A stretch of 64,000 bases of DNA from Macrococcus epidermidis (GCF_003259695.1 NZ_PZJH01000003.1:124001-188000), one strand, 5' to 3'; positions 1-8,067 are shown, counted from the first letter of the stretch. The notes: generated by a model from the letters alone, not told the origin. Made by a program: numbers and translations.

Positions 1-105
1 AAAGCGAGCTCCTTTAGTCAATTTGTTAATCACATTATGAGCTTAAATGAATGTTTATGCAATCAATATTTGTATAGTAATATGTTGATGAAATAAAATT
101 TCGAG
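1..105. other. Window start, no gene recognised
   Basis: AT-rich sequence before the first promoter. I see no convincing open reading frame with a ribosome-binding site, no RNA gene and no clear terminator. It is probably the far end of the intergenic region upstream of the thiamine transporter. Confidence 0.4.
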
Positions 106-134
106 TTGACAAAATTTAGTTTCGCGAGTACTGT
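106..134 (+). promoter_or_regulatory. Candidate promoter of the ykoEDC riboswitch transcript
   Basis: A perfect -35 box TTGACA (106-111) is followed after 17 bases by a weak -10 box TACTGT (129-134), about 25 bases upstream of the TPP aptamer. The -10 match is poor, so the exact promoter is uncertain. Confidence 0.45.
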
Positions 135-157
135 AAAAATAACAAATCAAATAAGCG

Positions 158-246
158 CACTAGGGGTGTTTTATTAAAAACTGAGATAAGGCTGTAGCCT
201 TAGACCCTTTGAACCTGATCTAGATGATACTAGCGTAGGGAAGTGT
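158..246 (+). promoter_or_regulatory. TPP riboswitch (THI element)
   Basis: The conserved TPP aptamer blocks are present in order: GGGGTG (163-168), CTGAGA (181-186), ACCCTTTGAACCTGATCT (204-221) and the GATAATACTAGCGTAGGGAAG-like block (225-244). It precedes a thiamine-precursor transporter operon, which is a standard target. A hairpin with a T-run follows at 279-315, so control is probably by transcription termination. Confidence 0.95.
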
Positions 247-278
247 ATAGTCACAGTATAAGTGTGGCTATTTTTCCG

Positions 279-315
279 TACGCAGTCTTCTCTATAGAAG
301 GATGCGTATTTTTTA
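279..315 (+). terminator. Riboswitch expression-platform terminator
   Basis: TACGCA...CTTCT (279-291) pairs with AGAAG...TGCGTA (297-309), with one mismatch and one wobble, and is followed by a run of six T. It sits between the TPP aptamer and the ykoE ribosome-binding site, so it is the likely OFF-state hairpin. Confidence 0.75.
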
Positions 316-328
316 TGGAGGAATGAAA

Positions 329-913
329 ATGAACAGAAATAGTCAAGGTTTGAAGTTGTCAGATATTTTAGTGACAGTATTAGTAGCAGTATTATTTGCG
401 GTAGCGTACAATTTTGTCTGGTTACCTTATGAGGCAATGAAACCACTGGGGCTACATTTTGAACAGTTGATATATGGTGTTTGGTTTATGGCTGCAGTTG
501 TGGCGTATTTAATTGTTCCGAAAGCAGGAATTGCATTACTGGCTGAGTTTGCAGCAGGTGCAGGAGAGACAATTGTAATGGGGAAATTTGATATACCAAC
601 GTTTGTTTTTGCATTTTTACAAGGTTTGGCATGTGAATTTGTATTTATGTTATTCAAATATCAATCACGTAGCATGATGGTGTGTATATTAGCGGGTGTT
701 GCAGCTGCAATTATAAGTCTGCCAGTTGAGTATTTCTATGGATATATGTCTGAAGTAGCAGGATGGAACGTGCTGCTTTATATTATAATGCGTTTGATTA
801 GTGGTGCATTAGTAACCGGGGTGTTGTCATATTTAATTGTTAAAGCATTGGATCAGACTGGTGTAACGAAGCTATTCAGAACGTCAACTCAATCAGATTA
901 CGATAGTTTATAG
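329..913 (+). CDS. ykoE: YkoE-type ECF transporter S component for a thiamine precursor
   Basis: Integral membrane substrate-binding (S) component of an ECF-type ABC transporter, expected to bind hydroxymethylpyrimidine or another thiamine precursor. The 194-residue protein has about six hydrophobic segments, with the small-residue-rich stretch AGIALLAEFAAGAGE typical of YkoE. The start at 329 is chosen because GGAGG (317-321) lies 7 bases upstream. An ATG at 323 is too close to it, and an upstream in-frame ATG lies inside the terminator. It is the first gene of ykoEDC and abuts ykoD directly. The TPP riboswitch just upstream supports the substrate assignment, although the exact substrate is inferred. 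Confidence 0.9.
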   Translation: MNRNSQGLKLSDILVTVLVAVLFAVAYNFVWLPYEAMKPLGLHFEQLIYGVWFMAAVVAYLIVPKAGIALLAEFAAGAGETIVMGKFDIPTFVFAFLQGLACEFVFMLFKYQSRSMMVCILAGVAAAIISLPVEYFYGYMSEVAGWNVLLYIIMRLISGALVTGVLSYLIVKALDQTGVTKLFRTSTQSDYDSL

Positions 914-2329
914 ATGATGTTATCTGTTAGAAATTTAAGATTGAAATATCCCGGTGAAAAAGAAAAGATATTTGACGGTATCGATATTACGATAGCAGAG
1001 AAAGAAAAAGTATTATTGCTCGGACCTTCAGGTTCTGGAAAGAGCACATTGTTGAACGTACTAAGTGGCATTGTCCCTGAGTTGATAGATTTACCGATGA
1101 AATATGATGTATTAGAACGCGACATGAATGCTAGTGTTATATTTCAGGATCCAGACAGTCAATTTTGTATGCCGAAAGTCTATGAAGAACTGGCTTTTAT
1201 TCTGGAAAATCAAAATGTTGATAAATCGCAAATGAATCACTTGATTAATGATGTTTTGATTAAAGTAGGACTGGATGTTGAACCCTCACAACCAATCAAT
1301 CAACTCAGTGGCGGTATGAAACAGAAACTCGCAATTGCAGGGTCATTGCTGCAGAATGCTGATACGTGGTTTTTAGATGAACCTACAGCGATGCTCGATA
1401 GCGATGCAACAAAGTATTTATGGGAATTGATGATTGATTTATGGCAGGATAAGACAGTACTTATCGTAGAACATAAAGTTGAGCATATATGGCAATATGT
1501 TGATCGTATTATTCTGATGGATGCTGATGGTAAGTTGGTTACACAAGGCACACCACAATTTATTCTTGAGCAACATGAAGATTTATTGAACCAGTATGGT
1601 GTATGGCACCCTAATGCATATAAGTGTGCACCAGAACCATTGCATTATGATCATATTTCTAATGACTTTGAACTCGTGTTAAAAGATGTGGCAGTAAAAC
1701 GTAAAGAAAAGACGTTATATCATATTGATAAACTTGTTATTAGTAGTCATGAATGGATTACGATTACTGGAAAGAACGGAACAGGAAAAACAACGTTATT
1801 AGAATCTTTGATGCAGCTTATCCCGTATAAAGGTTTGATGCAATACGATGATAAAACTTTGAAGAAAGTAAAAGATGCAGCGCGTAATATGTACCTCGTC
1901 TATCAAAATCCTGAGCTGCAATTTATCCAAGGTAGTGTATATGATGAAATATTCTTTAATTTTCAATTTTTAGATAAAAGCCGAGCTGTGGAACGTACAT
2001 CAAATTTATTAAAGCAATTAAATCTGTACCATCTAAAAGATCGTCATCCTTTTGAACTTTCGATGGGACAAAAGAGAAGATTAAGTGTTGCGACTGCATT
2101 GAGTACAAAAGCTGATATTGTGTTACTAGATGAACCAACATTTGGGCTGGATAGTCATAATACGTTCGAACTTATTGAATTATTTAAAGCGCGTGTGCAA
2201 TCTGGTCAGACGATAATTATGGTGACGCATGATGACGAAATCATAAAGCGATACCCTTCTACCGTGTTACGCATTCAGGATGGAATACTTTCTGAAGTGA
2301 GGAGGGGTGATGATGTACGAACAGTTTAA
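914..2329 (+). CDS. ykoD: YkoD: ECF transporter ATPase with two fused ABC domains
   Basis: Energy-coupling ATPase of the thiamine-precursor transporter. The 471 residues hold two complete ABC cassettes. The first has Walker A GPSGSGKST (about residues 37-45), signature LSGGMKQKL and Walker B TWFLDEPTA. The second has Walker A GKNGTGKTT (about 289), a variant signature LSMGQKRRL and Walker B IVLLDEPTF. This corresponds to EcfA and EcfA' fused in one chain. The ATG follows the ykoE stop codon with no gap and without a strong Shine-Dalgarno, so translation is probably coupled. The second codon is also ATG and could be the true start. Confidence 0.92.
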   Translation: MMLSVRNLRLKYPGEKEKIFDGIDITIAEKEKVLLLGPSGSGKSTLLNVLSGIVPELIDLPMKYDVLERDMNASVIFQDPDSQFCMPKVYEELAFILENQNVDKSQMNHLINDVLIKVGLDVEPSQPINQLSGGMKQKLAIAGSLLQNADTWFLDEPTAMLDSDATKYLWELMIDLWQDKTVLIVEHKVEHIWQYVDRIILMDADGKLVTQGTPQFILEQHEDLLNQYGVWHPNAYKCAPEPLHYDHISNDFELVLKDVAVKRKEKTLYHIDKLVISSHEWITITGKNGTGKTTLLESLMQLIPYKGLMQYDDKTLKKVKDAARNMYLVYQNPELQFIQGSVYDEIFFNFQFLDKSRAVERTSNLLKQLNLYHLKDRHPFELSMGQKRRLSVATALSTKADIVLLDEPTFGLDSHNTFELIELFKARVQSGQTIIMVTHDDEIIKRYPSTVLRIQDGILSEVRRGDDVRTV

Positions 2330-3104
2330 GATATATCGTACATTTATGGATCATGTAAATGTGATTACGAAGTTGATATTAGGGGTTTTACTATTCGCGC
2401 TTGTCATATTCATTCATAATTTTGACTGGATGCTGTATCTAGCAATTATTATGTTTATTTTTATGATTGGATTGAGTGGTGTGCGTTTGAAACTTATTAT
2501 GGCTTTTGTAAGTGTAATGATGTTATTTAGTTTCACTTCGTCATTATTTATGATTTTCTATGGTGACGGCAGTACTACGCTATTTCAATGGGGCATCGTG
2601 CATATTACAGAAGAAAGTTTATATAGAGGAATACATTTATCGCTTAGAACAATTACAGTCAGTTTCTTTGGTTTAAGTATTGCGTTTACAAGTGAAATTG
2701 TAAAAGTATTCTATAGTTTGATGCAACATTTAAAGGTGAAACCTAAATATGCCTATGCCTTTATGGCAGCAATCCGTATGGTGCCGATGATGTTTGAGTC
2801 ATTCTTCCAATTACGCAATGCATTGAAAATGCGTTATCACGTTATAGATTCGAGCCAATACAGAGGATTAAATCGCATAAAGCATTTGATTATCCCGCTA
2901 TTAAGTCAAAATATTAGACGCGCACATCGTCTGTCTGTTGCAATGGAGAAAAAAGGATTCCATAATGGTACTAGAACTTACTATTATCATGTGCCATTTA
3001 GCTATCGGGATATTTTATTGATAGCTGTCTTTTTAATAATGGTTGTAAGTGCTTATTTATTGGCAATGTATTTTCCGATAACGCATATAACGGATGTACG
3101 TTAA
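2313..3104 (+). CDS. ykoC: YkoC: EcfT-type transmembrane coupling protein
   Basis: The 263-residue membrane protein couples the YkoD ATPase to YkoE. It has four to five hydrophobic N-terminal segments, then the EcfT cytoplasmic helices (…MAAIRMVPMMFE… and …RRAHRLSVAMEKKGF…, the second carrying the basic coupling motif), and a last membrane segment. The start at 2313 is chosen from GGAGG (2301-2305) 7 bases upstream; GTG at 2307 and ATG at 2310 are in frame but too close. It overlaps the end of ykoD by 17 bases. I see no terminator directly after it. Confidence 0.9.
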   Translation: MYEQFKIYRTFMDHVNVITKLILGVLLFALVIFIHNFDWMLYLAIIMFIFMIGLSGVRLKLIMAFVSVMMLFSFTSSLFMIFYGDGSTTLFQWGIVHITEESLYRGIHLSLRTITVSFFGLSIAFTSEIVKVFYSLMQHLKVKPKYAYAFMAAIRMVPMMFESFFQLRNALKMRYHVIDSSQYRGLNRIKHLIIPLLSQNIRRAHRLSVAMEKKGFHNGTRTYYYHVPFSYRDILLIAVFLIMVVSAYLLAMYFPITHITDVR

Positions 3105-3114
3105 ATAGATTTGT

Positions 3115-3143
3115 TTGACGTATAATCAATATACTGATAGAAT
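3115..3143 (+). promoter_or_regulatory. Promoter of the Trp leader and NSS transporter
   Basis: TTGACG (3115-3120) and TAGAAT (3138-3143) are separated by exactly 17 bases, a strong sigma-A match. Transcription would begin near 3150, about 25 bases before the leader peptide start. Confidence 0.75.
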
Positions 3144-3176
3144 AATCAGTAATCTTAAACAAGTGAGGTAATTAGA

Positions 3177-3233
3177 ATGAAGACTTTTGTACAGAACAGT
3201 ACAAAATTAAATATGTGGTGGCAGCTGTCATAA
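3177..3233 (+). CDS. Putative Trp leader peptide (18 aa, tandem Trp)
   Basis: The short frame encodes MKTFVQNSTKLNMWWQLS and a TAA stop. GTGAGG (3163-3168) lies 8 bases before the ATG, so it has a proper ribosome-binding site, and a good promoter sits just upstream. Two adjacent Trp codons (3216-3221) occur near the end, followed by competing hairpins and terminators before an NSS-family transporter gene. This is the layout of ribosome-mediated attenuation. The function is inferred; a chance short frame cannot be excluded, but the Trp-Trp pair is unlikely by chance. Confidence 0.75.
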   Translation: MKTFVQNSTKLNMWWQLS

Positions 3234-3298
3234 CTTATATTTATGCCCGTCATAGATATAAGTATCTATGGCGGCTTCATTCGCGTTACTTGAGGCCG
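3233..3298 (+). promoter_or_regulatory. Attenuator: mutually exclusive leader RNA hairpins
   Basis: Three stems can be drawn. Stem A pairs 3233-3245 with 3251-3263 (13 pairs, one G-U). Stem B pairs 3247-3258 with 3263-3274 (12 pairs, one G-U). Stem C pairs 3272-3279 with 3291-3298 (8 pairs, one G-U). A and B exclude each other, B and C share three bases, and C occupies the 5' arm of the first terminator. A ribosome on the Trp codons or at the stop would reach into stem A. Which state reads through cannot be settled from the sequence alone. Confidence 0.65.
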
Positions 3299-3325
3299 GT
3301 TGCGTATGCATAAGGTCTCTTTTTT
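3292..3325 (+). terminator. First attenuator terminator
   Basis: GAGGCC (3292-3297) pairs with GGTCTC (3314-3319) with one G-U pair, plus a partial inner helix, followed by six T. Its 5' arm can alternatively pair with 3272-3279 or with the 3' arm of the second terminator. Confidence 0.6.
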
Positions 3326-3358
3326 GAGGTCGATGTATATGCATTGGCCTCTTTTTTT
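3326..3358 (+). terminator. Second attenuator terminator (copy of the first)
   Basis: GAGGTCGATG (3326-3335) pairs along its whole length with CATTGGCCTC (3342-3351), including two G-U pairs, followed by seven T. Its sequence is clearly related to the unit at 3292-3325, which suggests a tandem duplication. It ends 34 bases before the transporter start codon. Confidence 0.75.
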
Positions 3359-3391
3359 GTTTAAAAAATTATATGAAGTGAGGGATTACAC

Positions 3392-4726
3392 ATGGAAAAA
3401 AGATCTGTTTGGGGATCAAAAATTGGATTTATTTTAGCAAGTGCAGGTTCGGCAATAGGGCTTGGTGCGATGTGGAAATTCCCGTATGTCATGGCTGATA
3501 ATGGTGGTGCAGCGTTTTTAGTATTGTTCATGGTATTCACATTATTTATAGGTATGCCGTTATTATTAGCAGAATTCGTAATAGGTAAACACGGCAAGAC
3601 ATATAGCACAGAAGTGTTCGGAAAAATTACTGGTAACAAATATTATAATCTAATCGGTCATCTCGGTAATGTCGGTGTTTTCTTCTTGCTTAGTTTTTAC
3701 AGTGTGATTGGTGGATGGATTTTACTTTATATGATGAGGACTGTTTATGTAATAGTTACAAATCAACACACGAAGAATTACGAGGGATTATTTGGTCAAT
3801 TGATTAGTAACCCGATATATGCAATACTTGGCGCTGCATTATTTATTTTTCTTACTGCGATAATTGTTTCCCGTGGTATTCAGGATGGGATTGAAAAAGC
3901 TTCAAAAATCATGATGCCTATGTTGTTTATTGCATTTATTGTGATTATCATTCGTTCTTTAACGCTTCCAAATGCAATGGATGGTATTGTATATTTTCTG
4001 AAACCTGATTTTAATTCAATGAATGCAGAAGGCGTACTTTTTGCTTTAGGTCAATCATTCTTTTCGCTTTCAGTAGGGTTTGGTGGCATGTTAACATATG
4101 CATCGTATTTAGATAAGAAGACGGACATTGTCCAATCTGCCTTTTCTGTTGTAGGTTTAAATATACTGGTTACGATACTAGCAGGATTAGCAATATTTCC
4201 TGCGACTGCCTCACTAGGTATTGATAATGCGCAAGGTCCGGGTTTATTGTTTATCGTTTTACCTTATGTATTCGATCAGTTGCCGTTCGGTAGTATCTTT
4301 TATCTTATATTTTTATCGCTATTCTTTTTTGCAACTATAACTTCATCTATCTCTTTAATTGAAATTAATGTTTCAAATGCAATTAAAAATGAAGAAAAGA
4401 AACGAAAAAAATATGTGTATGCAATCGCATTACTATTGTTTATTTTATGTATACCTTCTGCATTATCGAATGGTACTTTAAGCCAGATGAAATTTTTAGC
4501 GGGAACATTCTTTGATAATATGGATTATTTAGTTTCGAACATTATGTTACCGATTGGAGCATTATGTTATGCGTTATTTGCGGGATACAAACTAGATGGT
4601 GCAATTGCAAAGCAGGAATTAATGGATAATAAATATAGAGGTTTATTTAAAATTTGGGTTTTCTTGCTGCGCTATGTTATTCCGCTTGTTATACTGGCTG
4701 TATTTATTACTTTGATGATAAAGTAA
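3392..4726 (+). CDS. Na+-dependent amino-acid transporter, NSS/SNF family (Trp candidate)
   Basis: Secondary transporter of the neurotransmitter:sodium symporter family (LeuT, MhsT and TnaT type), with about 11 membrane helices in 444 residues, the usual length for the short bacterial branch. The hallmark first helix GSAIGLGAMWKFPYVMADNGG (about residues 19-39) carries the unwound substrate/Na+-binding segment. GTGAGGG precedes the ATG. It is a single-gene unit closed by a hairpin at 4737-4800. Family members TnaT and MhsT carry Trp or other hydrophobic amino acids. With the Trp-Trp leader upstream I infer tryptophan as substrate; this is not shown by the protein sequence alone. Confidence 0.9.
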   Translation: MEKRSVWGSKIGFILASAGSAIGLGAMWKFPYVMADNGGAAFLVLFMVFTLFIGMPLLLAEFVIGKHGKTYSTEVFGKITGNKYYNLIGHLGNVGVFFLLSFYSVIGGWILLYMMRTVYVIVTNQHTKNYEGLFGQLISNPIYAILGAALFIFLTAIIVSRGIQDGIEKASKIMMPMLFIAFIVIIIRSLTLPNAMDGIVYFLKPDFNSMNAEGVLFALGQSFFSLSVGFGGMLTYASYLDKKTDIVQSAFSVVGLNILVTILAGLAIFPATASLGIDNAQGPGLLFIVLPYVFDQLPFGSIFYLIFLSLFFFATITSSISLIEINVSNAIKNEEKKRKKYVYAIALLLFILCIPSALSNGTLSQMKFLAGTFFDNMDYLVSNIMLPIGALCYALFAGYKLDGAIAKQELMDNKYRGLFKIWVFLLRYVIPLVILAVFITLMIK

Positions 4727-4736
4727 ATGAGAATAA

Positions 4737-4800
4737 GTTGCTGTAATTGATATTGTAAAAAGTAATTTTATGCACTCCAATTACAGTAACTATTTTTATT
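4737..4800 (+). terminator. Terminator of the NSS transporter gene
   Basis: GTTGCTGTAATTG (4737-4749) pairs with CAATTACAGTAAC (4778-4790) with one G-U pair, followed by a T-rich run. The loop is large (28 bases), so efficiency is uncertain. Confidence 0.6.
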
Positions 4801-4857
4801 TAAAAAAATATTAAATAATACGTCAAATATTTTTCACAATTTTAAAGTTTGAGTTGG

Positions 4858-4886
4858 TTGACTTAAAACGAGCATCATGTAATAAT
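4858..4886 (+). promoter_or_regulatory. ahpCF promoter
   Basis: TTGACT (4858-4863) is followed after 16 bases by TAATAA (4880-4885). The PerR-type palindrome begins about 12 bases further downstream, in the position of a repressor site over the start of transcription. Confidence 0.65.
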
Positions 4887-4897
4887 AAGTTTTGTAG

Positions 4898-4918
4898 AGA
4901 TTAGAATTATTCTAATCT
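4898..4918. promoter_or_regulatory. PerR-type operator
   Basis: The core TTAGAATTATTCTAA (4901-4915) matches the PerR box TTATAATNATTATAA at all but two symmetric positions. The palindrome extends perfectly to 21 bases. ahpCF is a well-known PerR target in Firmicutes, so peroxide derepression is expected. Confidence 0.8.
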
Positions 4919-4965
4919 AGAGGTTATCTAAAAGTACTTAATTAAATTCTCAGGAGGAATTACAC

Positions 4966-5535
4966 ATGTCATTAATTAACAAAGAAATCTTACCATTCAC
5001 TGCGAATGCTTATGATCCAAAATCAGATTCATTCGTTGAAGTATCAAACGAATCAATGAAAGGTAGCTGGAATATCGTATGCTTCTACCCAGCAGATTTC
5101 ACTTTCGTTTGTCCAACTGAATTAGAAGATTTACAAGATCAATATGAAACGTTACAAGGTTTAGGAGTTAACGTATATTCTGTATCATGTGATACGCACT
5201 TTACACACAAAGCATGGCACGATCATTCAGAAGCAATCAGTAAAATTCAATACACAATGATCGGTGACCCATCTCACGTTATTGCTAACAACTTTGATGT
5301 ACTAGATGAAGAAGCAGGTCTTGCACAACGTGCGACATTCTTAATCGATCCAGATGGAGTTGTTCAAACAATGGAGATCAACAATGATGGAATTGGTCGT
5401 GACGCTTCAGTATTAGTAGACAAAGTTAAAGCTGCTCAATACGTAGCTAGCCATGACGGTGAAGTTTGTCCTGCAAAATGGAAAGAAAGCGGCGAAACTT
5501 TAACACCTGGTTTAGACTTAGTTGGTAAAATCTAA
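4966..5535 (+). CDS. ahpC: Alkyl hydroperoxide reductase subunit C (peroxiredoxin)
   Basis: Typical 2-Cys peroxiredoxin that reduces hydrogen peroxide, organic peroxides and peroxynitrite in the cytoplasm, recycled by AhpF. The 189 residues are full length. The peroxidatic Cys49 lies in DFTFVCPTE and the resolving Cys168 in GEVCPAKW. The strong Shine-Dalgarno AGGAGG precedes the ATG. It forms an operon with ahpF, separated by 113 bases that contain a stable hairpin. The PerR-type box and promoter lie just upstream. Base composition and codon use look optimised, as expected for an abundant protein. Confidence 0.97.
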   Translation: MSLINKEILPFTANAYDPKSDSFVEVSNESMKGSWNIVCFYPADFTFVCPTELEDLQDQYETLQGLGVNVYSVSCDTHFTHKAWHDHSEAISKIQYTMIGDPSHVIANNFDVLDEEAGLAQRATFLIDPDGVVQTMEINNDGIGRDASVLVDKVKAAQYVASHDGEVCPAKWKESGETLTPGLDLVGKI

Positions 5536-5572
5536 TTTAATCGATAATAAATAATTAAATATTAAAAGACTG

Positions 5573-5598
5573 CCACAACGCAAATTTTTGCGTTGTGG
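5573..5598 (+). other. Intercistronic hairpin between ahpC and ahpF
   Basis: CCACAACGCAA (5573-5583) and TTGCGTTGTGG (5588-5598) form a perfect 11-bp stem with a 4-base loop. No T-run follows, so it is unlikely to be an intrinsic terminator. It may stabilise or process the ahpC mRNA, allowing more AhpC than AhpF. Confidence 0.6.
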
Positions 5599-5648
5599 TA
5601 TCTATTGCAATAAAATATAGAAATTTATCCTTTAAGGGAGGAAATGTA

Positions 5649-7172
5649 ATGTTAAACGATACATTAAAGCAACAATTAGCTCAATATTTAGAGTTAATGG
5701 AAGGCGACGTTGTAATTACAGCGAGTGCTGGAGATGATAAAACAAGTAAAGACATGATGGACTTACTCACTCAAATCAAAGAGATGTCTTCACATATCAC
5801 TTTAAAAGAAGCATCTTTGAAACGTACACCTAGCTTCACATTGGCACGTCCTGATGAAGAAGCACGTATTACATTTGCCGGAGTACCACTTGGACACGAG
5901 TTCACTTCTCTAGTCTTAGCTTTATTACAAGTAAGTGGTCGTGCACCTAAAGCAGATCAATCTGTAATTGATCAAATTAAAAAGTTAGAAGGACCTTTTA
6001 ACTTTGAGACATTCATCAGCTTAACTTGTACGAAATGTCCAGATGTTGTACAAGCTTTAAATATGATGGCGGTATTAAATCCAAATATTACACATACAAT
6101 GATTGATGGTGCAGCATTTAGAGAAGAATCTAAAGATATTATGGCTGTTCCTACAATGTTCTTAGATGGTGAAGAATTTGGAAGTGGTAAAGCGACTATT
6201 GAAGAGATTATCGGTAAACTTGGTGGTGGAGCAGATGCTTCTGAATTTGATGCGAAAGAAACATTTGATGTATTAGTAATCGGTGGAGGACCTGCGAGTG
6301 GTAGTGCAGCAATTTATGCAGCACGTAAAGGTTTACGTACAGGTATTGTAGCTGAACGTATCGGTGGTCAAGTTAATGATACTGCTGGTATTGAAAACTT
6401 TATTACAGTAAAAGAAACGACTGGACCAGAATTCTCGCAAAACTTAAAAGAACATATTAACAGTTATGATATCGATGTAATGAATGCTGTTCGTGTTGAA
6501 AAGTTAGAAAAAATTGATGATTTAGTACATGTTACTTTAGAGAATGGCGGTAAACTAACATCTAAAACATTGATTATCGGAACAGGTGCAAAATGGCGTA
6601 ACATGAACGTGCCAGGAGAAGCTGAATATCAAACAAAAGGTGTAGCATATTGTCCGCACTGTGATGGTCCATTATTTGAAGGTAAACGCGTTGCAGTTGT
6701 AGGCGGCGGTAACTCAGGTGTTGAAGCAGCAATTGATTTAGCAGGTATTGTTAAACATGTTACATTACTAGAGTTTGGTGAAGAATTACGTGCAGACAAA
6801 GTACTACAAGATCGTTTAGCATCATTAAATAATACTGAGATTATTAAATCAGCTGCAACAAAAGAATTAACTGGTGATGCTACGTTAAAAGCGTTGACGT
6901 ACGTTGATCGCAATACAAATGAAGAACATACGCTTGATCTGGAAGGCGTATTTGTTCAAATCGGTTTAGTACCGAGCACTGAATTTGTTGGAGACTTAGT
7001 TGCTAGAAATAACCGCGGTGAAATTATCGTTGATAAAAATGGTGCTACAAATGTACCAGGTATTTTTGCTGCAGGGGACTGTACAGATCAAACATATAAA
7101 CAAATCATTATTTCTATGGGTTCTGGTGCAACAGCAGCATTAAGTGCGTTTGATTATTTAATCAGAAATTAA
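5649..7172 (+). CDS. ahpF: Alkyl hydroperoxide reductase subunit F (NADH:peroxiredoxin reductase)
   Basis: Flavoprotein disulfide reductase that passes electrons from NADH to AhpC. At 507 residues it has the family length. The N-terminal double thioredoxin-fold domain carries the CTKC redox pair. It is followed by the thioredoxin-reductase-like part with FAD motif GGGPASG, catalytic CPHC (YCPHCDGP) and NAD motif GGGNSG. The start at 5649 is set by AAGGGAGG immediately upstream; a longer frame from 5595 would begin inside the hairpin. A strong terminator closes the operon. Confidence 0.96.
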   Translation: MLNDTLKQQLAQYLELMEGDVVITASAGDDKTSKDMMDLLTQIKEMSSHITLKEASLKRTPSFTLARPDEEARITFAGVPLGHEFTSLVLALLQVSGRAPKADQSVIDQIKKLEGPFNFETFISLTCTKCPDVVQALNMMAVLNPNITHTMIDGAAFREESKDIMAVPTMFLDGEEFGSGKATIEEIIGKLGGGADASEFDAKETFDVLVIGGGPASGSAAIYAARKGLRTGIVAERIGGQVNDTAGIENFITVKETTGPEFSQNLKEHINSYDIDVMNAVRVEKLEKIDDLVHVTLENGGKLTSKTLIIGTGAKWRNMNVPGEAEYQTKGVAYCPHCDGPLFEGKRVAVVGGGNSGVEAAIDLAGIVKHVTLLEFGEELRADKVLQDRLASLNNTEIIKSAATKELTGDATLKALTYVDRNTNEEHTLDLEGVFVQIGLVPSTEFVGDLVARNNRGEIIVDKNGATNVPGIFAAGDCTDQTYKQIIISMGSGATAALSAFDYLIRN

Positions 7173-7192
7173 TTAAATGACGGATTTAAGTT

Positions 7193-7231
7193 AAAAGACA
7201 TATTACGTTATGACGTAGTATGTCTTTTTTA
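7193..7231 (+). terminator. Terminator of ahpCF
   Basis: AAAAGACATA-TTACG pairs with CGTAG-TATGTCTTTT around a 6-base loop, ending in a T-run. It lies 20 bases after the ahpF stop. Confidence 0.85.
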
Positions 7232-7269
7232 TATGGTAAAATATACATAATAATTCTAGGAGGCAAGTA

Positions 7270-8046
7270 ATGAAGAAAACATTTTTAATATTTATTGTCT
7301 GTATATTACTTAGTGGCTGTGTAAATCAAGAGAAAGAACAAGGAAGGTCACAGGAAAAAGTAATACTTACTGTCTCAGCGGCAGCAAGTTTAAAAAATGC
7401 ATTAAATGATATCGAAAAATCTTATGAAGGCGAACACAAGCATGTTGATATTAAATTTAATTATGGTGCGTCTGGTGCATTAGCGCAACAGATAATGTCC
7501 GGTGCTCCGGTTGATATATTCTTTTCAGCTGCACAGGGAAAAGTTGATGATTTAGTAAAAAATAAAGCTGTAGATAAAGAGGATACAAAGTCTTTACTGA
7601 AAAATCATCTCGTGCTTATAACAGAAGAGAAACTAACATCTCTTGATGATTTACAACAAGAAAAGATAAAAAAAATTGCACTTGGCAATCCGGAATTAGT
7701 ACCTGCAGGCGAATATGGTAAACAAGCCTTAGAAAACAAAAAACTATATCAAAAAGTCAAATCAAAATTAGTATTAACGAAGGACGTACGTCAAGTATTG
7801 ACCTATGTAGAAACCGGTAATACTGAAGCAGGTATCGTATACACATCAGACCTCAAATCAACAAATAAAATAAAGCATACACTCAAAATTCAAGATGATT
7901 TACATGAACCGATAACATATCCAATTGCTAAAATAAAAGACACTAAACATAAGAAAGAAACTGAGGAACTTTATCAGTATTTACAGAATAATCAAAGTAA
8001 AAAAGTGTATCAAAAATATGGTTTTGATATTAATGAAAAGGAGTAG
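7270..8046 (+). CDS. modA: Molybdate ABC transporter, substrate-binding lipoprotein
   Basis: Extracytoplasmic molybdate- or tungstate-binding protein anchored by lipid: signal peptide with lipobox LLSGC (Cys about residue 17). The mature part shows the ModA family pattern: SAAASLKNAL near the N-terminus, then FNYGASGALAQQIMSGAPVDIFFSA and GNPELVPAGEYGKQAL. AGGAGG precedes the ATG. It stands alone between two terminators with no modB or modC beside it; a modB is found on the minus strand at 48936-49607. It should supply molybdenum for the nitrate reductase at the other end of the window. Confidence 0.92.
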   Translation: MKKTFLIFIVCILLSGCVNQEKEQGRSQEKVILTVSAAASLKNALNDIEKSYEGEHKHVDIKFNYGASGALAQQIMSGAPVDIFFSAAQGKVDDLVKNKAVDKEDTKSLLKNHLVLITEEKLTSLDDLQQEKIKKIALGNPELVPAGEYGKQALENKKLYQKVKSKLVLTKDVRQVLTYVETGNTEAGIVYTSDLKSTNKIKHTLKIQDDLHEPITYPIAKIKDTKHKKETEELYQYLQNNQSKKVYQKYGFDINEKE

Positions 8047-8067
8047 CGATGCTGCTTCTTTTTTAAA
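8038..8067 (+). terminator. Terminator of modA
   Basis: GGAGTAGC pairs with GCTGCTTC around a GAT loop and a T-run follows. The stem includes the modA stop codon. Confidence 0.65.

Noticed and set aside
302..328. Upstream in-frame ATG extending ykoE by nine codons
   Set aside because: It lies in the riboswitch terminator and has no ribosome-binding site; GGAGG is correctly spaced for 329.
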